Numbered from the stretch's first letter, positions 1-5,822 are shown. The stretch is DNA of 7,038 nt from Candidatus Gerdarchaeota archaeon (GCA_016840945.1 JAEORJ010000314.1:1-7038); one strand, 5' to 3'. Numbers and translations are program-made. Notes: generated from the sequence alone by a model not told the origin.

Positions 1-413
1 CCATCAGCAATTATATGCTGAGTGCAAAAAATGATATTATTTCGCTTAACGTCAGCTGAATCGTCTTTAAGAAAGGTAACACGCATTAAGGGTAAAGCAA
101 TTGATACTATATGCCCCATAACAAAAATTGTTGATAATTCATGCTCAACAATTTGTATTTTATGTTCATCATTATTTTGAGTAATAATATTTAAAGGAAT
201 GCTACCAACACCTTCAGAAGTGAACCAAGGTTTTCCTTGTTCATCAAGAATAATCGTTACTCCTAAAAGTGGGTGGCGTTGTTGTATTTTATCTAATGCA
301 ATTCTAAGACGATTCGGAGATATGTCTCCATGAACTTCCACTGAAATAACTATATTGTAAGGTTGCTCAAATATCCATTGAAAATACTCGAGTTCATTTA
401 GTTCACGTTTCAT
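1..413 (-). CDS. Condensation-domain (PapA5/NRPS-C-like) acyltransferase, N-terminal part; cut by the window edge
   Basis: The reading frame opens at ATG 413-411 and stays open to the left edge, giving 137 full codons plus GG of a glycine codon. The N-terminus (LNELEYFQWIFEQPYNIVIS, then a short beta strand, then LRIALDKIQQRHPLLGV) is typical of the condensation/PapA5/alcohol acyltransferase fold, which moves acyl groups from CoA or carrier-protein thioesters to alcohols or amines. The visible part ends exactly at the active-site motif: H133-I-I-A-D137-G138. The family's HHxxxDG has Gln in place of the first His here, while the catalytic second His and the structural Asp are kept. No signal peptide or membrane segment is seen, so a cytoplasmic enzyme is likely. 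The start lies inside the last codons of the peptidase gene upstream, which suggests a shared transcript and coupled translation. The substrate cannot be told, and the C-terminal half (solvent channel, any fused domain) is off the window. Confidence 0.8.
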   Translation of the reverse strand, partial: MKRELNELEYFQWIFEQPYNIVISVEVHGDISPNRLRIALDKIQQRHPLLGVTIILDEQGKPWFTSEGVGSIPLNIITQNNDEHKIQIVEHELSTIFVMGHIVSIALPLMRVTFLKDDSADVKRNNIIFCTQHIIAD

Positions 414-1683
414 CTTCGCTGTTAAATCTCCTAATAAATTCAATCGCTATTAACAAAGCATTATATAAGGCATCTTTGTTGATCTTATCAGGTGTGTCAA
501 ATTCTTGGTGGTAAAATTCTAGCATCTGTGTAGGAAACTTTAATCCACATAAGCTTATAGCTTTAAGATTTGCTCTGGCAAAAGGCATAGCATCCGTTGC
601 AGCCCCACCAAAAGGAAAGGATTTAACTGTGTGTGGAACATCAGCTTGTAAAGCACTTTTCTCAACTTTTGATACTATAGAAGGATCAAATTTTACGAAG
701 TTATTGAGATCACTTTTGTAAATAGTAATCTCGGGATTAGCAATAGATTCGAAATTAAAGCACATTGTTTTATATTTCCTTAATTCAGCTAAATGTTTTT
801 TCACATATGCACTTGATCCTCGAACTGATGCTTCCTCTGCACCAAAGGAAATGATACGTATCTCAGTATTTGGTGGGTGAATTTCTGGATGATTTTTGAG
901 AATCTTTGATATAGCAATTGCAAGACTCACTCCAGAAAGATTATCAACCGCACCAGGAACCTTTCCACCATTTTTCCCACGCTCAGTAAAAAATAATCCA
1001 AACACTATACTTGCAGGAATTAGTGTGCATGTTAAAACAATAAAAAATTTCATCATCCATAAATCTGGAATAGTAAGAGCTACCAAGATCAAATGAACAA
1101 TAGTACTAATCATAAGTAGTATCACTGTAGAAGAGATAATACTCACAGCAACATAACATCCAGCTTTCAAATATCGAAACCATGTAAATTGGAGGGATGA
1201 ATCGTGATGTCCCGAAAAAATCAAGATTCTTTCTATATTTTCACTTTCTTTAGGGTTAATTGTTCCAACAACATTTAGTGATTTTCGTTTTTTATAGAGC
1301 CAATCGATAAATTTCCGAGAATAGAGGAACTCGAATTCCATCAAAAGGAAGAGGAAAATAGCGAATCCACATGCTATAATTGAAAATGTAAGTGAAACAA
1401 TGTCTATAAGACTTAAATAAAAACAAAGCACTGAAACAATGATTATTATTGAACCAAGCTGAAACCAACTTAAGAAAGCATTTGGTGCAAACTTAAATTC
1501 TTCAACCACAACACTATCAGTTACTTTTTCTAATTCATCTTTAACCAACATTGCACGAGCTAATTCTTGAGAACTCCCCGGACACCCAGGTCCAACTACA
1601 TTACATATTTTCTCAATAATAGAGTATGCATAATCTACCTCATGATGAACTTCTAATTGGTGTTTGGTTAAATTTGTATTCAA
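403..1683 (-). CDS. Multi-pass membrane M28-family zinc metallopeptidase
   Basis: The 426-residue protein has the co-catalytic two-zinc ligand set of peptidase family M28 (aminopeptidase Y/S and glutaminyl-cyclase fold). The likely ligands and catalytic residues are H159-x-D161, D247 in GAVDN, E283-E284 in GAEE, E312 in FNFES and H392 in YHQEFDTPDK. An N-terminal helix with GPGCPGSSQE (about 31-40) matches the usual M28 GPRpxGS start. Four membrane segments lie at about 71-92, 94-117, 173-203 and 207-232. The second pair sits inside the peptidase domain, between HxD and D247. Basic loops after segments 2 (YKKRK) and 4 suggest a cytoplasmic catalytic domain. The start is TTG at 1683: an in-frame TGA lies four codons upstream, and the next Met (45) would cut into the conserved N-terminus. 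The peptide substrate is unknown. It is the first gene of a pair with the condensation-domain gene, which it overlaps by 11 bp. Confidence 0.88.
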   Translation of the reverse strand: MNTNLTKHQLEVHHEVDYAYSIIEKICNVVGPGCPGSSQELARAMLVKDELEKVTDSVVVEEFKFAPNAFLSWFQLGSIIIIVSVLCFYLSLIDIVSLTFSIIACGFAIFLFLLMEFEFLYSRKFIDWLYKKRKSLNVVGTINPKESENIERILIFSGHHDSSLQFTWFRYLKAGCYVAVSIISSTVILLMISTIVHLILVALTIPDLWMMKFFIVLTCTLIPASIVFGLFFTERGKNGGKVPGAVDNLSGVSLAIAISKILKNHPEIHPPNTEIRIISFGAEEASVRGSSAYVKKHLAELRKYKTMCFNFESIANPEITIYKSDLNNFVKFDPSIVSKVEKSALQADVPHTVKSFPFGGAATDAMPFARANLKAISLCGLKFPTQMLEFYHQEFDTPDKINKDALYNALLIAIEFIRRFNSEDET

Positions 1684-1741
1684 TACAAAAATTCAGCCTC
1701 GAGTTGATAGGGTTCTCTTCATTCAAATGATTTGTTAGATA

Positions 1742-1754
1742 TTAGATTTATATT
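1742..1754 (-). promoter_or_regulatory. Candidate TATA box for the peptidase-acyltransferase operon
   Basis: On the minus strand this reads AATTTAATATAAATC, close to the archaeal TATA consensus. Archaeal spacing (start site about 25 bases downstream) would give a leader of roughly 35-40 bases before the TTG at 1683. In such A+T-rich DNA a chance match is likely enough to keep confidence low. Confidence 0.35.
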
Positions 1755-1927
1755 AAATTTTGATTTTATGATTCTTGAATTTATATTTCTTTTTTATAAT
1801 AGCGAAAATATCACAATATGAATTATTAAATATTTTTTTCAAGAATTTTCATAAAATAAGTTGTTCTATAAAGAAATATTTTACAATATAAAATCAATAA
1901 GAAAAATTTAGGCTAGACTAGAAGCTA

Positions 1928-1940
1928 TTTTTAAATAAAA
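1928..1940 (+). promoter_or_regulatory. Candidate TATA box for the kelch gene
   Basis: The run TTTTTAAATAAAA lies about 70-80 bases before ATG 2009. It would put the transcription start near 1960, with a leader of about 45-50 bases. A second TATA-like run at 1886-1894 is an alternative. Confidence 0.35.
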
Positions 1941-2008
1941 TTTGTTTTTTGTTATTATTAGTTTGGTATTTATTTTCTTTGATTAATTGTGTAATGGTCG
2001 TGTGAGGT

Positions 2009-3154
2009 ATGGTATTAAATAAAAAATTGTTTAGAATTTTATTAATTCCATTTTTTACTTTTGTTTCAATATCAGGAATCATACAGTGTTACGATATTAC
2101 TGCTGAAACAATTGCTCCTCTACCAATATTCCATCACGAAATGGTTTATGATAGTCAAAATAATCAATTGGTTTTATTTGGTGGGGAAATTAAAGATGGA
2201 AGTTTAGCTGATTTTAATACAACGTGGATTTTTTCAAGTATAAACCAATCATGGTCTAAACTTTCAAGTGATAATTCACCCGGTGCTCGAAGTAATCATC
2301 AAATGGCATATAATACAATAACTGGAAAAATTTTACTTTTTGGTGGGATATCAAAAGCAACTGGAAGTCAAGTGAATGATACTTGGGAGTTTAATCCAAC
2401 AACCAATCTATGGACAGAACTTCATCCAACTAATGCACCATCGGCTAGAGCAGCTCATGAAATGTATTTTGATCCAGAATACAATGAGGTAATCCTTTAT
2501 GCAGGAGTTCATTCATCTGTTTCAACTTGCAATGATATGTGGGCCTATAATTTTACAGCCAATAATTGGTATGAAATCAATCATACCAATAGTCCTGGTT
2601 ATGGATATGGGCAATCTTTCGTTTATGATGAAGTAAACAAGGTTGGAGTATTTTTTGGTGGACGATTTGATGATATGACTCTAAAAAATGATGTTTGGCT
2701 CTTTAACCGTTCTTCAATTTCATGGATTAAAAAAGAACCAACAATAAAACCTCAAGAACGATACCATTTAGCTATGGTTTACAATCCAATTGAACATTAT
2801 TTTGTAATGTTTGGTGGGGATAATGAGTTTGTTCCTGCAAGAGCCCTTAGTGACACTTGGATCTATAATTCACAATCTAATGAATGGGCAGAAGTTCAAA
2901 CGAATATCTATCCTCCAGCTTGCTGCAAACATGAAATGGTTTACGATCAATATTTAGATAGAGTAATATTGTTTGGTGGTGTTGGAGAAGCATTCTCTGT
3001 TCCATACAACGAAATGTGGTTTTTTAATTGCAATACTTCAACTTGGAGTCAATATCCTGCAACAACAGCTGCCCCAATTTACTTTTGGGTTTTACTTTTA
3101 AGTTATATATCAATAGCAACCATCATACATGCTTATAAAATCAAAAAATCATAG
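2009..3154 (+). CDS. Surface-anchored six-bladed kelch beta-propeller protein
   Basis: The 381-residue protein has a basic start and hydrophobic stretch (about 5-26) acting as a secretion signal, six kelch repeats, and one C-terminal membrane segment (about 357-375) followed by a short basic tail (KIKK). The blades carry the kelch hallmarks: double glycines at 58-59, 112-113, 217-218, 269-270 and 323-324, with Ala-Gly at 165-166 in blade 3. The paired tryptophans are 73/82, 126/135, 178/187, 230/239, 284/293 and 337/346. The repeat period is 52-54 residues. The linker from the last blade to the membrane is only about ten residues. Seven N-X-S/T sequons (N70, N79, N123, N181, N191, N233, N342) fit an N-glycosylated external domain. 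Kelch propellers usually bind proteins or glycans; no catalytic residues are evident and the ligand is unknown. ATG 2009 is the first start after an in-frame stop at 2003-2005; a GAGGT directly abuts it, too close for a good ribosome site. Confidence 0.88.
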   Translation: MVLNKKLFRILLIPFFTFVSISGIIQCYDITAETIAPLPIFHHEMVYDSQNNQLVLFGGEIKDGSLADFNTTWIFSSINQSWSKLSSDNSPGARSNHQMAYNTITGKILLFGGISKATGSQVNDTWEFNPTTNLWTELHPTNAPSARAAHEMYFDPEYNEVILYAGVHSSVSTCNDMWAYNFTANNWYEINHTNSPGYGYGQSFVYDEVNKVGVFFGGRFDDMTLKNDVWLFNRSSISWIKKEPTIKPQERYHLAMVYNPIEHYFVMFGGDNEFVPARALSDTWIYNSQSNEWAEVQTNIYPPACCKHEMVYDQYLDRVILFGGVGEAFSVPYNEMWFFNCNTSTWSQYPATTAAPIYFWVLLLSYISIATIIHAYKIKKS

Positions 3155-3156
3155 AG

Positions 3157-3182
3157 AAAAAGAAGGAAATTACCTTCTTTTT
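3157..3182 (+). terminator. Hairpin terminator after the kelch gene
   Basis: A perfect 10-bp inverted repeat (AAAAAGAAGG / CCTTCTTTTT) with a six-base loop starts two bases after the stop codon. The right arm ends in five T. This argues that the kelch gene ends its own transcript rather than sharing one with the next gene. Confidence 0.65.
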
Positions 3183-3276
3183 GTATAACTGCTTTCGAGG
3201 TAAATTTAGAATCTTTTTTCAAAATAGTATACATTAGTTTAATGAGAAATTCTAGCAGGTATTCTACCTATTCGTC

Positions 3277-3291
3277 TTTATCAGTGATAAA
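3277..3291. promoter_or_regulatory. 15-bp palindrome resembling a TetR-type operator
   Basis: TTTATCAGTGATAAA is a perfect palindrome around a central G. Its middle 11 bases (TATCAGTGATA) equal the core of the bacterial tetO2 operator. It lies about 35 bases before the candidate TATA box of the DJ-1/PfpI-like gene, a reasonable place for an activator or repressor site. Function is inferred only from symmetry and position. Confidence 0.35.
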
Positions 3292-3326
3292 TTACAAATA
3301 GAGAAATATGCCAGTCTCATACATAT

Positions 3327-3338
3327 GTTAAAAAATTA
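3327..3338 (+). promoter_or_regulatory. Candidate TATA box for the DJ-1/PfpI-like gene
   Basis: GTTAAAAAATTA lies about 50 bases before the chosen start. Archaeal spacing would start transcription near 3359, giving a short leader that contains the AAGGAG ribosome site at 3371-3376. Confidence 0.35.
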
Positions 3339-3370
3339 TCAAAAGGTATTTTCTAATTAAATTTTTGTGG

Positions 3371-3376
3371 AAGGAG
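3371..3376 (+). promoter_or_regulatory. Shine-Dalgarno AAGGAG that decides a TTG start
   Basis: AAGGAG lies five bases before TTG 3382-3384, standard spacing. The longer frame from GTG 3367 would place this site inside the coding sequence with nothing similar upstream. TTG 3382 is therefore the better start. Confidence 0.65.
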
Positions 3377-3381
3377 TTATT

Positions 3382-4434
3382 TTGAATAGAAAAATCTCGA
3401 TTCTCATTCTTTTGAGTATTATAATTTCTACCTCTTATTTCGGTCAAATAAATTATCCAGAACAAATTCATTCTAAAACCATTGAAGATATCAAGGTTTT
3501 AACATTAATAGCTGATGGATATGGAGAAGTTTACTATGAAGCTAAAAATATCTTTGAAACAATGGGTTTCAATTATACCACGGTAGGCCTTGATGACAAC
3601 TGCTCAATTTGTTATAATTTACCACCAGATTTTGTCATACCAGATTTAATTGTTTCAGATGTCACAGATGAAATTCTTTCTGAATTTGATTGTATTCTTA
3701 TCCCACCTGGACCTCATCATTTAGTTTTAGGATCCAATGAGAGTGCATTAAATCTAATTAGGAGAGCCTATGATGCAGGATTAACTATTGCTTCAATTTG
3801 TATTGGTAATTACGTTGTTGCAATGGTACCCAATTTAGTTGATGGGGTGAAAGTTGCTGATAATATGCATTCCAATACTGAAATGGAATATGCTGGGGCA
3901 ACACCAGTTACTGATTCATATGTTGTTATTGATCAACGAATCATAACCAGCGATTGGAGCTGGAGTAACCCTGAAAAAGCACCTACATATGAAGTTGGTG
4001 TTGCAATTGCAATGATTGCTCTAGGACAATCTTACATTACAAGTTCTACTATTAAAGCAATTGATACAGACGAAGGAACTGTATATAATGTATCTGTTGT
4101 AGTAAATGAAATAGCTAATATCTATGAAAACTGGAGTACTATTATGAGGATTTCAGCTTATGCTTATTTACCTGATTCAAATAATCTTACTGAAAGAGTG
4201 GATTTAACACATATAAAAGACAACATTTATTCTGGCAATTTTACTACACTTAAAAATAAAGGTGGATATTCTATAGAGCTTGAAGTTAAAAATCTTGATG
4301 GAGTAGTTGAAATTATAAGAGATATAGAAGATGCATCTATTTTCGCGCCAGGTTTTCAATTCTCATTAGTAATTATAATAATGACCAGTTTAGTTTTTAT
4401 TTACAATAAATTCAAGATTAGAAGTAAAAAGTGA
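3382..4434 (+). CDS. Membrane-anchored, predicted extracellular DJ-1/PfpI-family protein
   Basis: From TTG 3382 the protein has 350 residues (355 from GTG 3367); numbering here uses TTG. A signal-like hydrophobic stretch (about 4-20) is followed by a DJ-1/PfpI (class I glutamine-amidotransferase-like) domain at about 38-215. This shows an early acidic site (E49 in DGYGEVYYE), PPGP before the elbow, nucleophile C140 in ASICIG, and the AGATPV...DQRIITSDW strand pair. Family members are proteases, glyoxalase/deglycase-like enzymes or chaperones. Here the usual C-H-G reads C-I-G, so the nucleophile's neighbouring His is missing and activity is uncertain. Residues about 220-315 look like a beta-sandwich domain (DNIYSGNF, GGYSIELEVKNLDG). 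A single membrane helix (about 328-341) and basic tail end the protein. Sequons at N64, N73, N119, N236, N250, N268 and N286 and a CSIC pair (C74, C77) fit an external location. The exact reaction is unknown. Confidence 0.82.
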   Translation: MNRKISILILLSIIISTSYFGQINYPEQIHSKTIEDIKVLTLIADGYGEVYYEAKNIFETMGFNYTTVGLDDNCSICYNLPPDFVIPDLIVSDVTDEILSEFDCILIPPGPHHLVLGSNESALNLIRRAYDAGLTIASICIGNYVVAMVPNLVDGVKVADNMHSNTEMEYAGATPVTDSYVVIDQRIITSDWSWSNPEKAPTYEVGVAIAMIALGQSYITSSTIKAIDTDEGTVYNVSVVVNEIANIYENWSTIMRISAYAYLPDSNNLTERVDLTHIKDNIYSGNFTTLKNKGGYSIELEVKNLDGVVEIIRDIEDASIFAPGFQFSLVIIIMTSLVFIYNKFKIRSKK

Positions 4435-4465
4435 ATTTTTTACCAAGCTTTTTACTTTCTTTTTT
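4422..4465 (+). terminator. Hairpin terminator overlapping the end of the DJ-1/PfpI-like gene
   Basis: A perfect 10-bp inverted repeat (AAGTAAAAAG at 4422-4431, CTTTTTACTT at 4448-4457) with a 16-base loop is followed by a T-rich tract (TCTTTTTT). The stop codon TGA lies in the loop, so the left arm is coding sequence for the basic C-terminal tail. Confidence 0.55.
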
Positions 4466-4486
4466 CTAGATTAATATAATCAAAGA

Positions 4487-4504
4487 TTATCCACAAATGG
4501 ATAA
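4487..4504. repeat. Short hairpin in the convergent intergenic region
   Basis: TTATCCA / TGGATAA form a perfect 7-bp stem with a four-base CAAA loop. No T-tract follows on either strand, so it is not a typical terminator. It may be an RNA processing element, a protein site or chance. Confidence 0.35.
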
Positions 4505-4519
4505 AGAACACCTAGAAGT

Positions 4520-4547
4520 AAAAAAAACTATCTTTAAACAATAAAGA
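4520..4547 (-). terminator. Second (distal) minus-strand terminator-like hairpin
   Basis: On the minus strand, TCTTTA / TAAAGA (6-bp stem, five-base loop) is followed after TAG by eight T. It lies about 55 bases beyond the stronger hairpin downstream of the Tudor-like gene and may act as a backup. The stem is A+T-rich and weak. Confidence 0.4.
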
Positions 4548-4600
4548 GAGTTTATTTCTATTGCAAAAAAATTACAACAAAACAATTATTAAATAAATTT

Positions 4601-4625
4601 AAAAAAATCTCTTCTACTTGAAGAG
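4601..4625 (-). terminator. Hairpin plus T7 terminator of the Tudor-like gene
   Basis: On the minus strand, CTCTTC / GAAGAG form a 6-bp stem with a five-base loop. A, T and then a run of T follow directly (ATTTTTTT). It lies about 65 bases after the stop codon of the Tudor-like gene. Confidence 0.6.
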
Positions 4626-4689
4626 TTAACTATTTGATTTTGTAATAATTGCATATTTAAGATTTTAAAAAATAATTGCTAAAGATAAT

Positions 4690-5031
4690 CTAATTTTTGT
4701 GAAGTTTATCGAGCATTATATATTTTAATGATAACCATTCCTTTTTTCCACCATCATCATATTTAACTTCCACTTCTTTATCTTTAATGGCAGTTATTAT
4801 TGCATCATAATAGGTAGTGCCTTTTTGGTAGCGAGCTAAAACTTTTTGACCAACTTCTAATTTAAAAGGTTTAACTTGCCAGCTCCATACAGTTAAATCA
4901 GTAACCTCAGGAACGTTATAGTTTATTGCATACCTAAGTCCGCCAAGTTTCTTCTTAGCTATGGTAGCAATGTACCAATCTTCGCGCCAAGGGTGATACG
5001 CAAATACTCTTTCTCCTTCATTGAAAGTCAT
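4690..5031 (-). CDS. Small protein with two SH3/Tudor-like repeats
   Basis: The 113-residue protein is built of two repeats with almost no extra sequence: about 4-56 (FNEGERVFAYHPWREDWYIA...) and about 58-107 (LEVGQKVLARYQKGTTYYDA...). Each follows the Tudor/SH3-like barrel pattern: G-x-x-V, a small-aromatic strand, W/Y-Y-x-A-x-I, then a strand and turn. The second repeat has a textbook VKYDDG turn followed by EWLSL. Candidate cage aromatics are Y12, W15, W19/Y20, Y38 and W49 in repeat 1, and Y68, Y74/Y75, Y91 and W99 in repeat 2. Eukaryotic Tudor and Agenet domains bind methylated Lys/Arg or nucleic acid; which applies here is unknown. There is no signal or membrane segment. ATG 5031 is supported by GGTGA (5038-5042) six bases upstream. 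It is divergent from a methyltransferase gene across about 180 bases. Confidence 0.78.
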   Translation of the reverse strand: MTFNEGERVFAYHPWREDWYIATIAKKKLGGLRYAINYNVPEVTDLTVWSWQVKPFKLEVGQKVLARYQKGTTYYDAIITAIKDKEVEVKYDDGGKKEWLSLKYIMLDKLHKN

Positions 5032-5037
5032 TTTATT

Positions 5038-5042
5038 TCACC
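5038..5042 (-). promoter_or_regulatory. Shine-Dalgarno GGTGA of the Tudor-like gene
   Basis: Minus-strand GGTGA lies six bases before ATG 5031. It matches the archaeal 16S anti-SD (GGAGGUGA) and supports this start. Confidence 0.6.
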
Positions 5043-5050
5043 AAGAATTC

Positions 5051-5070
5051 GTATAATATAGATTATAATG
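5051..5070 (-). promoter_or_regulatory. Candidate TATA region for the Tudor-like gene
   Basis: The minus strand reads CATTATAATCTATATTATAC, with two overlapping TATA-like cores. The more distal one (about 5062-5070) would start transcription near 5040, just including the GGTGA site. Confidence 0.35.
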
Positions 5071-5128
5071 AAATAATTTGTACTATGAAATGTTTTTAAG
5101 GCTTTTTGAAGCAATTTTTGATTTAATG

Positions 5129-5138
5129 TTATATAAAA
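5129..5138 (+). promoter_or_regulatory. Candidate TATA box for the methyltransferase gene
   Basis: TTATATAAAA is a close match to the archaeal TATA box. It would start transcription at about 5155-5160, giving a leader of about 55-60 bases to ATG 5215. A long A/G-only run (about 5134-5157) follows it. Confidence 0.45.
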
Positions 5139-5214
5139 AAAAGAAAAAAAGGAAAAATGATTTAACAATCAGAAAACATTGTTGATATTAATTAATGCTG
5201 GGAACTGGGAGATA

Positions 5215-5811
5215 ATGACAGATAAGAAATTAGATGAAAAGTGGTATTTCATTCCAGCTAGTGTTGCGTTTTGGTATTACAGCACTGGTACAGATTTTAT
5301 AAAGAAAATTGGAATAAAAAAAGGCAACAAAGTTCTGGATTTTGGTTGTAATGTAGGGGATTATTCAATACCAATTTCACATGTTGTTGGTGCGAAAGGT
5401 TTGGTTTATGCTCTAGATAAGGATGCTGATGCGATAAATGAATTAGAAAAGAGAATGGGAAAATTAGAAATAACTAATATTAAATTAATGAAAACAAAAG
5501 GAGAATTGATTATTGATTTAGACACTAGTTCTTTGGATTATATCATTTTTTATGATGTTATTTATCCATTATATTTAGAGATAGGTATTCAACCTTTCAA
5601 AGAACTTCTCAATGAATTCCATAGGATATTAAAAAAGAATGGTATATTATCAATGTCGATAGTGCATGAAAAGGAGTTACCATTCACGTTTGATGAAATC
5701 ATAGCAGAAACAGATCACTATTTCATTCCAGAAGAGAAATTACAGGAAGAAATCATGGTTTGGCATCAACTCAGGGATGTTGAAGTATTACAATTTCGAA
5801 AGAAGGATTAA
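5215..5811 (+). CDS. Class I SAM-dependent methyltransferase, substrate unknown
   Basis: From ATG 5215 the protein has 198 residues. It shows the Rossmann-type methyltransferase motifs in order: motif I VLDFGCNVG (40-48) for SAM binding, the acidic D68 after strand 2 (VYALDKD) for the ribose hydroxyls, motif IV DYIIFYDV (108-115), and the post-motif LKKNGILSMSIVH strand (about 139-151). The short N-terminal helix region (WYFIPASVAFWYYSTG) and compact C-terminus resemble UbiE/Methyltransf_11-type small-molecule enzymes, but no residue fixes the substrate. It is cytoplasmic: no signal or membrane helix. ATG 5215 is preferred because GGGAG (5207-5211) lies just before it. The frame is open upstream to TTG 5179, but those 12 residues carry no family features. 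It is divergent from the Tudor-like gene and convergent with the RIO kinase gene. Confidence 0.85.
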   Translation: MTDKKLDEKWYFIPASVAFWYYSTGTDFIKKIGIKKGNKVLDFGCNVGDYSIPISHVVGAKGLVYALDKDADAINELEKRMGKLEITNIKLMKTKGELIIDLDTSSLDYIIFYDVIYPLYLEIGIQPFKELLNEFHRILKKNGILSMSIVHEKELPFTFDEIIAETDHYFIPEEKLQEEIMVWHQLRDVEVLQFRKKD

Positions 5812-5822
5812 ACAGAAAAAGA

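Larger units (their letters stand above)
1684..2008. other. Non-coding divergent control region between the peptidase and kelch genes
   Basis: These 325 bases separate two divergently transcribed genes and are extremely A+T-rich. No open frame of credible length is present on either strand. The region holds TATA-like elements facing both ways (listed separately) plus another TATA-like run at about 1886-1894. I saw no strong inverted repeat or RNA gene in it. Confidence 0.7.

Noticed and set aside
896..1096. 66-codon open frame on the plus strand
   Set aside because: It lies wholly antisense to the M28 peptidase coding region, has no recognisable motif and no ribosome site.
3257..3269. AGGTA / TACCT inverted repeat with a three-base loop
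   Set aside because: A 5-bp stem is too short to separate from chance, and no T-tract follows.
3241..3300. Possible 19-codon micro-ORF starting at ATG 3242
   Set aside because: It has no ribosome site and no coding character; it overlaps the palindrome and probable control region.
5101..5119. GCTT/AAGC mini-hairpin followed by five T on the plus strand
   Set aside because: No plus-strand gene ends upstream of it, and the 4-bp stem is too short to call a terminator.
5164..5183. AACAAT / ATTGTT inverted repeat in the methyltransferase leader
   Set aside because: A 6-bp A+T-rich stem is expected by chance here and shows no riboswitch-like structure.
5179..5214. N-terminal extension of the methyltransferase from TTG 5179
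   Set aside because: ATG 5215 has GGGAG just upstream and the extra 12 residues show no conserved feature.
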